From assembly GCA_964440805.1 (NCBI GenBank), contig CAYTTR010000006.1:15607-79606 (forward strand): DNA of 64,000 bases, written 5' to 3'. This document shows, piece after piece, positions 17,593 to 28,000 of the stretch. A program made the position numbers and the translations under genes. The stretch is from CAYTTR01 sp964440805. Its GTDB lineage: Bacteria > Acidobacteriota > Aminicenantia > Aminicenantales > Aminicenantaceae. The notes under the pieces were generated by a model. That model did no database searches and was not told where the DNA came from. It saw nothing but the letters and a program-made list of their open reading frames with translations. How positions within the stretch are numbered: position 1 is the stretch's first letter; each line of letters begins with the position of its first letter.

Positions 17593-19353
17593 ATGAAGGC
17601 AAAAAAGGTAATGATTATTGGAATCTTATTTATTACTATGTGGGGCAATCGATGTGCCCGGGTTCCCTTGAAGATGGACCTATCTTTGGATTCTTCAGGT
17701 AAAAAGTGGGTCAGGCAAACCTTGGACAAGATGACAGTGGAAGAAAAAATCGGCCAGATGATTTGCTGCCGGGTGCAGGGAATTTATGCTCACCGGGAAA
17801 GTGAATTTATTAAAAATTTGGAAAAACTTGTCAGACAAGAAAAAGTAGGGGGATTCATTCTTTTTGGAGGAGAAATTTATGAAACAGCCTGGCTTCTAAA
17901 CAAACTTCAGCAATGGACTGATGTTCCTCTCCTTATTGCTTCTGATTTGGAGCGTGGTCTTGGGAACCAGTTGGATGGAGCAGCCCTTTTTCCTCCTTTA
18001 ATGTCATTAGGAGCAATAGGATCAGCAGAAGCAGCCTATGCTATGGGAAAAGTAACGGCTGTGGAAGCCAGGTCAGTAGGTATCCATATAACTTATGCTC
18101 CGGTAGTGGATGTCAACATAAACCCTTTGAATCCAATAATAAACACCAGGTCTTTCGGAGAAGAACCTGAGCTTGTGGGGCGCCTGGCCCAGGAATTTAT
18201 AAAAGGATGCCAGGAACATGGTTTAATTGCCACAGCCAAACATTTTCCCGGACATGGTGATACAGATGAGGACTCCCACAGTGTCCTGCCTGTTGTTACT
18301 GGAGATAGGGAACGATTAGAGAAAGTGGAATTTTATCCCTTCCGGAAAGTAATCCAAGCAGGTGTTCAAGCTATTATGACCGCCCACCTTCATCTTCCAA
18401 CCCTTGATCCGGCCGTGAATATGCCGGCCACTCTTTCCAAACCCATCCTGACTGATCTTCTCAGAATGGAAATGGGTTTTAAAGGTTTAATAGTGACTGA
18501 TGCTATGAATATGGGAGGAATAATTACCCAGTACCCCCCTGAGGAGGCGGCCCTTTTGGCTGTTCAAGCAGGAGCGGATATAATTCTGATTCCTCCTGAA
18601 CCGGAGAAAGTTATTAAAAAGCTCATAGAAGCAGTTAAACAAGGAATAATTCCGGAATCCCGCCTTAATGAGTCAGTCCACCGTATATTGGAAGCAAAAG
18701 CTAAGCTGGGACTTCACCAAAAATCACTGGTGGAAGTAGAAGAGATAAGCAAAGTGGTGGCTTCACCTAAGCATCTCGAGCAATCTCAGTTGGCTTTCCA
18801 ACAATCTATAACCTGCGTCAAAAATAGTAATAATATCCTCCCCCTCTCCAAAAATAAAAAGAAGATAGCTGTCTTTGCGCTCTCCAGTGATCCCGGAGAT
18901 TATTTTGCTGGAAGCCGGTTTCTCCAGGAAATAGAAAAAAGACAGGATATTCTGCTCGGATTTATGGCTGATGCCTTCACTGGAGTGGAATTTTTTCTTG
19001 AAGCCCTGGAAAAAGCCCGGGAAGCTGAAGTCTATGTGGTTGCTCTTTTTTCCAGGCTCAGGGCGGGAAAAGGGAGCGTTGATCTTGATGAAAAACATAT
19101 TCAGCTCATCCGGAATTTTTCTTCCTCCGGAGTGCCTGTGGTGGTAATATCTTTTGGAAGTCCCTATTTTATCCGCCATTTCCCGGAGATAGACGCTTAT
19201 CTCTGTGCTTATCGTCATGCTTCCCCAGCGCAGGCAGCGGCTGTTGAAGCCCTTTTTGGAGAAATTGAAATTACGGGACGGCTTCCTGTTTCCATTCCTG
19301 GTTTATTTCCAGCAGGTTTTGGAATAGTGGTAAATAAAAAAAACGGTCTTTAG
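17593..19353 (+). CDS. GH3-family beta-N-acetylhexosaminidase (NagZ-like), exported
   Basis: Removes terminal N-acetylglucosamine from peptidoglycan fragments or chitin oligomers. I place the start at 17593 (MKAKKVMIIGILF), preceded by AAAGGA; an earlier in-frame codon lies inside the permease gene. Residues 1-20 form a signal or anchor segment; the following Cys is not in a canonical lipobox. The catalytic domain shows KHFPGHGDTDEDSH (Asp-His pair near residues 217-229) and nucleophile Asp303 in VTDAMNMGG. About 200 extra C-terminal residues make it longer than cytoplasmic NagZ, like the two-domain secreted members. It follows the permease with a short gap. Confidence 0.9.
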   Translation: MKAKKVMIIGILFITMWGNRCARVPLKMDLSLDSSGKKWVRQTLDKMTVEEKIGQMICCRVQGIYAHRESEFIKNLEKLVRQEKVGGFILFGGEIYETAWLLNKLQQWTDVPLLIASDLERGLGNQLDGAALFPPLMSLGAIGSAEAAYAMGKVTAVEARSVGIHITYAPVVDVNINPLNPIINTRSFGEEPELVGRLAQEFIKGCQEHGLIATAKHFPGHGDTDEDSHSVLPVVTGDRERLEKVEFYPFRKVIQAGVQAIMTAHLHLPTLDPAVNMPATLSKPILTDLLRMEMGFKGLIVTDAMNMGGIITQYPPEEAALLAVQAGADIILIPPEPEKVIKKLIEAVKQGIIPESRLNESVHRILEAKAKLGLHQKSLVEVEEISKVVASPKHLEQSQLAFQQSITCVKNSNNILPLSKNKKKIAVFALSSDPGDYFAGSRFLQEIEKRQDILLGFMADAFTGVEFFLEALEKAREAEVYVVALFSRLRAGKGSVDLDEKHIQLIRNFSSSGVPVVVISFGSPYFIRHFPEIDAYLCAYRHASPAQAAAVEALFGEIEITGRLPVSIPGLFPAGFGIVVNKKNGL

Positions 19354-19355
19354 CC

Positions 19356-19376
19356 TTAAAAATTTGGGGGAACCTC
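19356..19376. repeat. Solitary end of element B
   Basis: TTAAAAATTTGGGGGAACCT begins three bases after the stop of the GH3 gene and matches the B terminus. It may mark an old insertion or deletion edge. Confidence 0.5.
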
Positions 19377-19392
19377 AGAGGCCTATAAATTA

Positions 19393-19421
19393 TTGACACT
19401 TGAAAATGTTTACTGTATTAA
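19393..19421 (+). promoter_or_regulatory. Promoter for the GT81-like gene
   Basis: TTGACA at 19393-19398, a 17-bp spacer, and TATTAA at 19416-19421, with TG directly before the -10. The start codon at 19472 follows with AAAGGAG between. Confidence 0.55.
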
Positions 19422-19471
19422 TGATAAAAAGCTGTTAATTTAGATGGGAGTTCATAAGAAAGGAGCTACAT

Positions 19472-20689
19472 ATGTCTGATTTCTTCCAGAATGGAATTAT
19501 TGCCACTTTTCATAAGCTAAGGGAAACAAATATTAAAGAGCTGGAGAATGAACTCAAACAGTTCTCCAGAATTCGTCCTATTGCTTTGATTCTTCCTTCT
19601 TTATTCAGGGAGTTCCAATCAGGAGCTCTTATAAATATCATCCAGACTGTAAGGAAAGTAAATTACCTAAATGAAATTATTCTTAGTCTTGATAAGGCAA
19701 ATGAACAACAATTTATCGAAGTCAAGAAACATTTTTCTTCTGTAAAAAAGATGACCATTATCTGGAATGACGGTCCCGGGATGAGAGAAATTTACCGTAT
19801 TCTGGAGGAAAATAATCTCTCTCCGGGAAAGGAAGGAAAAGGCCGGGCAGTCTGGATTGCTTTAGGCTATGTCCTGGCTCGACAGAAAAGCCGGGTTATA
19901 GTTATCCATGATTGTGACATTGTTAATTACAACAGAAGCTTGCTGGCCCGGCTGTGTTATCCTGTAGCGACTCCTCACTCTGAATATGAATTTTGTAAAG
20001 GTTATTACAGCCGGGTAACTGATAGAATGTATGGAAGAGCCACTCGCTTATTTTTCACTCCCTTTATTCGATCTCTGGAAAAAATCCTGGGTTATCTTCC
20101 CTTTCTTATTTATATGGACAGCTTCCGTTATGCCTTAGCCGGGGAGATCGCCTTAAGAAGAGACTTGGCCATGGCCGTTCGTATTCCATCAGATTGGGGT
20201 CTTGAAGTGGGGACTCTGGCTGAGGTTTACCGGAATATGGCCTTAAACCGTATTTGTCAGGTTGATATTGCTGATTCCTATGAACATAAACATCAACCAT
20301 TGTCTCCCTCTGATCCTCATCGGGGTGTCCTCAAGATGACCATAGATATCGCCAAGTCAATTTTCCGTAATCTTGCCCTGGAAGGAGTGCAGTTTTCTGA
20401 GGGATTTTTCAAAACCCTGAGTAATATTTACCTGAAAGAAGCTCAGGAGGCGGTTATCCGATATGAAAATGATGCTGCTATCAATAGACTTAATTTTGAC
20501 AGGCACTCCGAAATGGTTTGCGTCGAAGCTTTTGCTGATGGAATTCAAATGGCAGGCGAGATTTTTTGGAAAAATCCTTCTACCAGCCCCATGATACCCA
20601 ATTGGCACCGGGTAACAGCTGCCTTGCCTGATATTTTCCAAAATCTCTTGGAGGTAGTGAATAAAGACAATGATGGGGACCTGAATTGA
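19472..20689 (+). CDS. GT81-like glycosyltransferase (glucosyl-3-phosphoglycerate synthase family)
   Basis: A 405-residue GT-A fold enzyme. Evidence: IALILPSLFREF and EIILSLDKAN at the N-terminal nucleotide-binding region, WNDGPGMREI, GKGRAVWIALGYVLA, and the metal-binding DCDI in IVIHDCDIVNY. The overall arrangement matches glucosyl-3-phosphoglycerate synthases, which make the precursor of glucosylglycerate, a compatible solute or polysaccharide starter. The phosphatase that normally follows is not adjacent. There is no signal peptide; cytoplasmic. The donor and acceptor are inferred from family resemblance; a related glycosyltransferase with another acceptor is possible. Confidence 0.65.
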   Translation: MSDFFQNGIIATFHKLRETNIKELENELKQFSRIRPIALILPSLFREFQSGALINIIQTVRKVNYLNEIILSLDKANEQQFIEVKKHFSSVKKMTIIWNDGPGMREIYRILEENNLSPGKEGKGRAVWIALGYVLARQKSRVIVIHDCDIVNYNRSLLARLCYPVATPHSEYEFCKGYYSRVTDRMYGRATRLFFTPFIRSLEKILGYLPFLIYMDSFRYALAGEIALRRDLAMAVRIPSDWGLEVGTLAEVYRNMALNRICQVDIADSYEHKHQPLSPSDPHRGVLKMTIDIAKSIFRNLALEGVQFSEGFFKTLSNIYLKEAQEAVIRYENDAAINRLNFDRHSEMVCVEAFADGIQMAGEIFWKNPSTSPMIPNWHRVTAALPDIFQNLLEVVNKDNDGDLN

Positions 20690-20768
20690 TATTGAAACGA
20701 TTTCTTTAATTCAAACGTCTTATATAATGTGAAGGGATATGTAATAAAAGAACAAAGAGGGTCTTATA

Positions 20769-22001
20769 ATGACTATTCCCAAAAAAATCCTTGTTGTGGC
20801 TTTGTTGATAATTATCATCGGAGCCGGGGCCTATTTTGTATCAAAAAAGTTTTCGCCTGGAAATGAATCTAGCAATGAAACACAACAAGTTGAAGAATCG
20901 AGAGCATCGGGGGAAAGTCCTTTAGCTGTCCGGGTAGCTCGAGCCAAGAGAGACCGTTTGGTTATAAACCTAAAATCACCAGGCGAGGCAGTGACAGATA
21001 AAATCATTCAAATGAAGGTGGAAGTAGGAGGAAAAATAAAGTCTATTCATGTTGATGAAGGACAGCATGTGAAGCAAGGTGAACTTTTACTTGAGATTGA
21101 CGATCGAGCCTACCAATTGGAACTTGAAAGCCAGGAAGCTGACCGCCTCCGTTTTTTGTCCGAATTGCTCCTTGAAAATCAGTTTGCTTTTTCGGAGACT
21201 TCCAGCAGCACTCTTCATCAGGAAAAGGTTTCTGTTGCCGAAAAAGAATTTCAGAGAGCCCGCCAGCTTTACCAGCAGGGAATGATTTCGCAAGATGAAT
21301 TTGAAAGTATCAGCCGTACTTATGAGTTGGCTTTAATTGAAGCCGGTCAGAGAAGAGAAGAAATCAGAGCTGCAGCCAAGGGCTTAACCCAGGCTGAAAT
21401 AAGAGTTAAAAAGGCCAAGATGGATCTGGAAAAAACTCAATTACGGGCTCCTTTTGGTGGAGTTATTACTGATATAAAGATCTCTTTAGGACAGCATATT
21501 TCCCCGGGGAATGAAGTATTTACCTTGGTAAATATTGAAAAAATAATGGTTCATGCCAAAGTACTGGAAAGTGAAGTCCGTAAGATTCAGGTGGGCCGTG
21601 AAACCTTGGTGAGGTTCAGTGCTTATCCGGACAAGGTTTTTAAAGGAGTGGTAAAAGCGGTCAGCCCTCTAATAAAACCTGAAGATAAGACCTGTAAAGT
21701 GATAGTTAGTGTCACTAATCCTAAGGAAGAAATAAAACCAGGTATGCATGCAGAAGTAGAAATTGCTGCGGAAATCTATGAAGACCGCCTGATAATTCCT
21801 CAGGATGCTGTTTTAGTAAGAGGAGGGAGGAAGCTGGTCTTTGTGGTGGAAGACGGCTTAGCCAAGTGGAATTATATTCAAACCGGAGAAGAGAATGAGC
21901 TCTATTGTGAGGTCCTGGAAGGAGTGAAAGAAGGAGATCTGGTAATCATGGAAGGCCATCTCACATTAGCCCATGATGCTCCGGTAAAAATTGTGGAATG
22001 A
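20769..22001 (+). CDS. RND efflux membrane-fusion protein (HlyD/AcrA type)
   Basis: Periplasmic adaptor of 410 residues. An N-terminal anchor (about 6-26) is followed by a low-complexity linker, then the lipoyl half-motif with GGKIKSIHVDEGQHVKQG, a helical hairpin (about 115-215), the second lipoyl half (LRAPFGGVITDIKISLGQHI), a beta-barrel domain and the membrane-proximal domain near the end. It should link the inner-membrane RND permeases at 25050 and 28308 to an outer-membrane channel. Those permeases lie 3 kb downstream, separated by a reverse-strand gene and repeat B, so the original operon looks broken up. No TolC-type gene is present. Confidence 0.92.
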   Translation: MTIPKKILVVALLIIIIGAGAYFVSKKFSPGNESSNETQQVEESRASGESPLAVRVARAKRDRLVINLKSPGEAVTDKIIQMKVEVGGKIKSIHVDEGQHVKQGELLLEIDDRAYQLELESQEADRLRFLSELLLENQFAFSETSSSTLHQEKVSVAEKEFQRARQLYQQGMISQDEFESISRTYELALIEAGQRREEIRAAAKGLTQAEIRVKKAKMDLEKTQLRAPFGGVITDIKISLGQHISPGNEVFTLVNIEKIMVHAKVLESEVRKIQVGRETLVRFSAYPDKVFKGVVKAVSPLIKPEDKTCKVIVSVTNPKEEIKPGMHAEVEIAAEIYEDRLIIPQDAVLVRGGRKLVFVVEDGLAKWNYIQTGEENELYCEVLEGVKEGDLVIMEGHLTLAHDAPVKIVE

Positions 22002-22015
22002 ACAGATGTATATGA

Positions 22016-22405
22016 TTATTCGGAACTTGGAGGCTCTTCCTCCTCAATAGGAAAGAGGGAGCGGATTTTTATTAGAATTTCTTCTGGATTCAAAGGTTTT
22101 TGGAAAAAAGCCAGCGCTCCGCTTTCCTTTATTTCCGGCTGCAAGGCTGCTCCTTTATAAACAGCTGATATCAGAATAACGGGAATGTTTTTACTGAGAA
22201 GAATCCGGCAGAGTTCCAAACCGTCGGTTTTAGGCAAAAGAACGTCAGAGATAACCAGGTCAGGGTGAATGCTTTCTGCCAGCTTCAATCCTTCTTCTCC
22301 ATTTGTAGTGGGGTAGACTTTGTAACCAGCTTTGGATAAAACTTTATGAAGGATGGAAAGCGTGATCCGATCATCGTCAACTAAGATTATCTTTACAGGA
22401 TTCAT
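22016..22405 (-). CDS. Stand-alone response-regulator receiver protein
   Basis: A CheY-like single-domain protein of 129 residues. The acidic cluster is Asp10-Asp12 (ILVDDDR), the phosphoacceptor is Asp54 in VISDVLLP, the switch serine is in VILISAVY and the conserved Lys is in FFQKPLNP, so all phosphorylation residues are intact. There is no output domain. The gene points back towards the efflux adaptor and ends 14 bases from it, convergent. No histidine kinase is in the window, so partner and output are unknown. Confidence 0.9.
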   Translation of the reverse strand: MNPVKIILVDDDRITLSILHKVLSKAGYKVYPTTNGEEGLKLAESIHPDLVISDVLLPKTDGLELCRILLSKNIPVILISAVYKGAALQPEIKESGALAFFQKPLNPEEILIKIRSLFPIEEEEPPSSE

Positions 22406-22508
22406 TTTACACTTTTTTAAGTTTAAACCATTTCTTCAGCGTTGAAAAGAAGATTTGAAAAAAATTTTGTCATTATCCTAAAAATTAAAGATAAAAAGTA
22501 TTAACCTC

Positions 22509-22786
22509 AGGAGTTCCCCTAAATTTTTAAGTCGTGACGAGCCTGGGAGGAAATTGATCGCTCCGCACCCGTCATCGCCTGGTTATAGAGCGAATATTTA
22601 GGCATAAAACTGATAAGTATGACCTTAAAGGAAATTATTTTATATTTACGGAACTTCCTCCAGGCGATGAGAGGCCCCTACGCTGCGAGCTAAGACATAC
22701 CATGTCCTCCCGTTTGGTTAACTCTTTAATTTCTTTCCAAATAAATACTTATTTCTGAGCTGATTGAAAATTTTGGGGGAATTCCG
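22509..22786. mobile_element. Element B, copy 1 (about 278 bp, non-coding, inverted ends)
   Basis: The left end reads GGAGTTCCCCTAAATTTTTA and the right end, reversed, CCGGAATTCCCCCAAAATTT, an imperfect terminal inverted repeat of at least 20 bp. Inside, CTCCGCACCCGTCATCGCCT and, about 100 bp on, a roughly complementary CCAGGCGATGAGAGGCCCCT could form a long stem. The same layout recurs at 34792-35079. There is no coding capacity. The rest of the 22406-22899 gap shows nothing else. Confidence 0.75.
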
Positions 22787-22899
22787 GTATTAACTTGAAT
22801 TGACTGGGACTTTCATTTTAATTAAACTCATAAATTCTAATTACCTTTTCTGCGAATAATTCAGTTTGGTTTGCTTTTCTAAGTTCTAAGGAGGAAGGA

Positions 22900-24534
22900 A
22901 TGAAAAAAATCCTTAGTTTAATAGTGATATTTCTTTTTCTGGGTATTGGCTATTCCTATGAGATTCCTCTGACCGTTCCCGAAAAAACAGACTACAAAGA
23001 AACATCGCGTTACAGAGATGTTATTGATTTTATTTATAAGCTTCAAAAGTCTTCAGATTTACTCCGGACTGAAAATTTGGCCGTAAGTGCAGAAGGCCGT
23101 GCGATTCCGCTATTAGTCATAGGTAATCCTTTACCTTTTCCCCAAGTTAAAGGAAAAAGAGATCCCAGGTTAGCAGTCTACATTCAAGGTAATATTCATG
23201 CCGGAGAAGTAGAAGCCAAGGAGGCTTCTTTAATGCTGGCCCGTGATCTTATTTCAGCCAAAGGTTCTTCTCATTTGGAGAATCTTATTGTACTTATAGC
23301 CCCAATTTTTAATCCGGATGGTAATGAAAAAATAAGCCCTGAAAACAGAATCAACCAATTAGGACCGGAGGAAGGAGTTGGAGTTCGTTATAACGGTCTT
23401 AACCTTGACCTCAACAGGGATGCCATGAAACTGGAGAGCCCCGAATTGCAAGGGCTGGTCAGGAACGTTCTACTCCGCTGGGATCCGGCGATTGTATTTG
23501 ATGGTCATACCCATAACGGATCTTACCATCAGGAACCGGTGACTTATATTTGGGGAGTCAATCCAAACGGGGATACTTCATTGATTGATTATATGAAAGA
23601 TAAAATGATGCCAGAAGTAGCAGGCATTCTTAAAGAAAAGTATAAGACACTTTCCTTCCCTCATGGAGATTTTATGGATCCGCGGCAACCTGAGAAAGGC
23701 TGGAGAACTATCGGCCCTCAACCCCGTTACCTCACTAATTATATTGGTTTAAGAAACAGATTGGCAATATTAAATGAGAATTACCCGTATGTGGATTTTA
23801 AAAGCCGTATTTTCGGCTGTTACCATCTGCTTCATTCGCTTCTGGAATACTGCTCACTGCATCACCAGGAAATTAAGCAGCTTATACAAAAAGCGGATAT
23901 GATGACCATAAGGCAGGGCCTGAGCCCCGGGGAGACTGATTCTTTTATTGTCGAATATGATGTCGAACCGGAGGAGGAATTGTTGACCGTCCTCGGATAT
24001 GAAATGACAGTTGAAGAAAGAGAAGGGGGTTGGCCGCGAGTTAAAATAACAGAAGATAAAAAAATGACTTTCCGCCTGCCTTTTTTCTGCAATTATATCC
24101 CTAAGCGAACCGTTCCGCTTCCTTATGGATATCTTATCCCTGTTCCTGACGATCTAATAAAGGAAAAGCTTCTTCAGCATGGAATTATTGTTGAGCGGCT
24201 GGTAAGACCGGTCAAGCTAAAAGTTCAGACTTTCCAGATTAAAGAGCTAAAAGCAGTAGAGCGGCTTTTCCAGGGCCATCGGTTGAATCAAGTGAAGGGA
24301 GAATATACTGTTGAAGAAAAAGAATTTCCGGCCGGAACAATGTTTGTCGGGACTGCCCAACCCCTGGCCAAATTAGCTGCTTACTTGCTTGAACCTGAAA
24401 GTGATGACGGTTTTTTAGTCTGGAATTTTTTCGACAGGTATATTGTTCCTCAATGGGGGCGGGGATTTTTAACTTATCCCGTATATAAGTTGATCCAACC
24501 CCATTTTCTGGTTAAGGAAGTAGTTAGAAATTAA
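22900..24534 (+). CDS. Secreted M14-family zinc carboxypeptidase
   Basis: A 544-residue protein with a clear signal peptide (residues 1-18, hydrophobic IVIFLFLGIG). The M14 zinc site is visible: HAGEVEAKEA supplies His and Glu, and FDGHTHNGSYHQEP provides the second-histidine region; NLDLNRD matches the substrate-binding Asn-Arg pair. A C-terminal domain of about 200 residues without a recognised family follows. It probably trims peptides in the periplasm. A strong ribosome site (AAGGAGGAA) precedes the ATG. It lies alone between repeat B and a 9-bp array, inside the efflux locus, with no evident functional link to efflux. Confidence 0.88.
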   Translation: MKKILSLIVIFLFLGIGYSYEIPLTVPEKTDYKETSRYRDVIDFIYKLQKSSDLLRTENLAVSAEGRAIPLLVIGNPLPFPQVKGKRDPRLAVYIQGNIHAGEVEAKEASLMLARDLISAKGSSHLENLIVLIAPIFNPDGNEKISPENRINQLGPEEGVGVRYNGLNLDLNRDAMKLESPELQGLVRNVLLRWDPAIVFDGHTHNGSYHQEPVTYIWGVNPNGDTSLIDYMKDKMMPEVAGILKEKYKTLSFPHGDFMDPRQPEKGWRTIGPQPRYLTNYIGLRNRLAILNENYPYVDFKSRIFGCYHLLHSLLEYCSLHHQEIKQLIQKADMMTIRQGLSPGETDSFIVEYDVEPEEELLTVLGYEMTVEEREGGWPRVKITEDKKMTFRLPFFCNYIPKRTVPLPYGYLIPVPDDLIKEKLLQHGIIVERLVRPVKLKVQTFQIKELKAVERLFQGHRLNQVKGEYTVEEKEFPAGTMFVGTAQPLAKLAAYLLEPESDDGFLVWNFFDRYIVPQWGRGFLTYPVYKLIQPHFLVKEVVRN

Positions 24535-24746
24535 AGCATCATTTTGTTATAAATGAGGGATTGTAATAAATAATGCTGGTTTCCTTTTATTATCTTGCCT
24601 GCCACAAACAATAAAAATGTTTATATATAATTCTTCAAGATGAAATTTTTCTCGTCCCGCCTCTCTTGTCCATCTATGTCGTTTATCTCAATTGTCTTGT
24701 ATAATTAATACTATTGTTATCTCCTGCTTCGTCTTTTTCATCCGGC
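24535..24746. repeat. Left part of the composite 9-bp repeat region
   Basis: No gene. Near 24653-24700 the minus strand reads AAACGACATAGATGG followed by GAGAGGCGGGACGAG, the same order (AAACGAGAT, then a G-rich stretch) seen at 53227-53262 and 57872-57900. Degenerate T-rich 9-mers surround it. Confidence 0.45.
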
Positions 24747-24827
24747 AAACCAAATAAACCAGATGAACAAGAAAAACTTAACAAACAGAATAAACGCTAT
24801 AAACGCAAGCAACGCAATAAACGCATT
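24747..24827 (+). repeat. Degenerate 9-bp tandem array (9 units, A-rich strand on +)
   Basis: Nine units in strict 9-base phase: AAACCAAAT, AAACCAGAT, GAACAAGAA, AAACTTAAC, AAACAGAAT, AAACGCTAT, AAACGCAAG, CAACGCAAT, AAACGCATT. Unit positions 2-4 (AAC) are invariant while positions 5-9 vary. A terminator-like hairpin follows at 24840. An antisense frame here would encode a monotonous Val/Tyr/Cys tail and is not credible as a gene. Confidence 0.8.
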
Positions 24828-24839
24828 TATTCAGGGAAA

Positions 24840-24873
24840 GGGGTGTCCCTTTGGGGAACGTCCCCCTTTTTTT
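24840..24873 (+). terminator. GGGG...CCCC hairpin with T-run, repeated at 37380
   Basis: GGGGTGTCCC pairs, with bulges, with GGGGAACGTCCCC, and seven T's follow at 24867-24873, a good intrinsic terminator shape on the plus strand. An inverted copy occurs directly after the ornithine aminotransferase gene (37380-37405). The remaining bases up to 25049 show no gene. Confidence 0.55.
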
Positions 24874-25049
24874 AAAAGAATATCTGTGGTATAAATTTTT
24901 TGTTTGATCCGGTGGGGGCGATGAAGACATCAGTTTTTTTTGAAAATATTCTTTTGGAAAAAATTCTAAAAAAAAATCATTTTTTTTGATAATAATAAGC
25001 AACTTTTATTGTCTTTCTTTATAGATAGTTGTCCAAGGAGTGACTGCAT

Positions 25050-28000
25050 ATGAAGATTACAGAGATTTCTTTAAAACGGCCGGTAACGGTTACCATGTTT
25101 TTTGTAGCTGTGGTTCTCCTTGGTTTTGTTTCGCTGAGAGAGTTAAGCGTTGATCTTCTGCCTGACATTAAATATCCCCGCCTCTCTGTGGTTACCCGTT
25201 ATCCGGGAGTAGCTCCCCAGGAAATTGAATCTCTTCTCACAATTCCCTTAGAGGCATCTGTCAGCCGGATTCCCGGCTTGCGGCGGGTTGATTCAGTGTC
25301 CCAGGAAGGAATTTCTATTTTAAGCCTGGAATTTGCCTGGGGTACAGATATGGATTTCGCTATGCTTCATACAAGAGAAAAGTTGGATAGTATTCTTCTT
25401 CCGGAGGATGTTGAAGGGCCTACCATTATTCCTTTGGATCCCCAGAGTCAGCCTATTATGATTCTATCAATTTCAGGGATAGGTTCGCTTCTTGAATTGA
25501 AAGAATTTTCCGAGGAACTTGTAAAACCGAGATTAGAGCAGATTGAAGGAGTGGGTTCGGCTGAAATCGCCGGAGGAGTGGAAAGAGAAATTCATGTGGA
25601 GGTCAGGCCGGATCTTCTTTCTTTGTTTGGACTGACTATTGATCAAGTTTCCCAGAGAATCGATGCTTTTAACCGGAATCTTCAAGGTGGAACAATTCGT
25701 AAAGGCCGTTTCAAATATGCTTTGCGAGTAGTGGGAGAATTTGAACAATTGACTGAAATAGGAGAGATTGTTCTTAAAACCACTGAAAGCAGGGGAGTAG
25801 TTCAACTGAAGGATGTGGCTGCTGTGCGGGATTCCTTGAAAGAAAGAGAAGGTATTACCAGGCTCAATGGAGAGGAGAGTATTGGAGTTCTGGTCCGCAA
25901 GGAATCGGGAGCCAACACTGTTGATGTGACTAAAAAAGTTAAAAATGTGCTCGAAGAGATTCGGCAGGAGTATCCCCAGGTTGATATTCATGTAGTATCT
26001 GAGCAGGCCAAGTATATTACCGACGCCATTTCATCAGTAGTCAAGTCCATTATTTTCGGGGGAATACTGGCTTTTTTGGTGCTTTTTATTTTCCTCCAGG
26101 ATCTTAAAACACCGCTGATTATATTCGTAGTCATTCCCATAGCTGTTATTGCCACCTTCAATATTCTCTATTTTCAGGATATCACCCTTAACATAATGTC
26201 CTTGGGGGGGCTTGCCCTGGGAATTGGTATGCTGGTAGATAATTCAATTGTAGTTTCAGAAAGCATATTTAGGCATCAATCTTTGGGTAAATCCTTGAAG
26301 CAGGCGGCTAATGTGGGAACGGCAGAAGTGGGGATGGCAGTGACTGCTTCTACCTTTACTACGGTATCCGTCTTCCTTCCAGTAATCTATGTCCACGGCA
26401 TGGCCGGTCAGCTTTTTAAAGATCAAGCCCTGACAGTAACCTTTGCTCTTCTTTCCTCCCTTTTTGTTTCCCTGACTCTGCTTCCCATGTTGTCTTCAAG
26501 AAAGTTTGCTCAATCAAACGGAAGCTTTAAAGAAAAGAAAAAAAGTGATCAAGAGGAAAAAGAAGATTTAATTCCCAAGAAAACAAGATTTTACCATCTT
26601 TTTCTCATCTGGTTCCGGTGGTTGCGATCTAGGATTTTCAAGTTGATAGGATGGCTTATCGAAGCTTTGATAAGTTTTCTCGGACAAATAATGCTGCTTT
26701 TTTTCCATTACTTATCCTTGCCCCTGCGGCCAGTAATAAAAACAGTTTTCAAAGGATTTAATTTCGCTTATTCCGAATTTTCCCACAAGTACCATGCTTT
26801 TCTCGAATATTCCCTGAATAAAAAAACCAAAATAATTGGTTACAGCCTTCTTTTTCTGGGAATTACCATTTTTTTAAGCCTTCAACTTCCCCGGGAACTT
26901 CTTCCTAAACCAAGGGAAACTTCCTTTGAAATAAACTTAGAGACCCCGGTGAATTATTCTCTGGAACAGACAGCTAAGGTGGCTGAATCTCTGGAAAAAT
27001 GGCTGATAGAGCAATCATCGGTCAAAGCCTGCTTTGCTCAAATAGGAGTCGTTTCGGGGATGGAAAGCCTAAATCCGGAAGTCTCATTGAATACTGCCAA
27101 AATTTATGTAGAAGCATACGCACCCCATCAGATTGAGGAAATTATTACCGGGCTCCGGCAGAGACTGACCATGTTCACTGGCCTTCGTTACTCTCTTGTT
27201 GAGGAGCAGTCGGCTCTGTCTCAGTTTTTAGCCTTTTCCACTTCAGAGGTGAGTTTGAAAATAAAAGGTGAGGAACTGGAAATTCTATCCGGACTGGCTG
27301 AAGAATTAATGGAAAAATTGGAGTCAATACCTGGAGTAGTTGATATTAACAGCAATATCAAGAAAGGAAAACCTGTGTTCTTAGTTCAGGTTAATCCTCA
27401 AGCTCTGGAAAAATACAATATTTCGCCGGGAGAAATAAGTAATTTTTTGGTCAATGCAGTCAGAGGCAGGGTAGCTTCACAGTTCAAAGAGCTGGAAAAA
27501 AAATATGATATCCGTGTTTGGTGGGAAAAAGAAAAAAGACAGGGCTTAGAAGACCTGATGAATGAATCATTCCCCCATCAAGGAACTCTTATTCCCATGA
27601 GAGAATTGGTCAGTTACACATTGGCCGAAGGGCCTCAGGAGATCAGGCGGGAAAGCCAGCAAAGAGAAGTGGTTGTTACGGCCAACCTTAAGGGAAGGAA
27701 GCTTAGCCATGTTATTCCTGATATCAAGGAGAAAATCGCTGAGCTAAACCTTCCCCCCAAGTACCGAGTAGAGTTCGGAGGAGAACAAGAAGAAATGAGC
27801 CGTTCTTTCCAGAGCTTGATATTGGCCCTTGCCCTGGCAGTTATATTGGTCTATATGATTATGTCAGCCCAGTTCGAATCATTGAAACATCCTTTCATAA
27901 TACTCCTGACCTTGCCCATGGGACTTACAGGTTCAATCTGGGCTTTGTTCATTACCGGTCAGAGCATTAATGTGATTTCTGTTATTGGGATGGTAGTACT

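Noticed and set aside
24778..25002. Reverse frame of 74 codons over the 9-bp array
   Set aside because: Its end is a monotonous Val/Tyr/Cys tract created by the repeat; no start signals.
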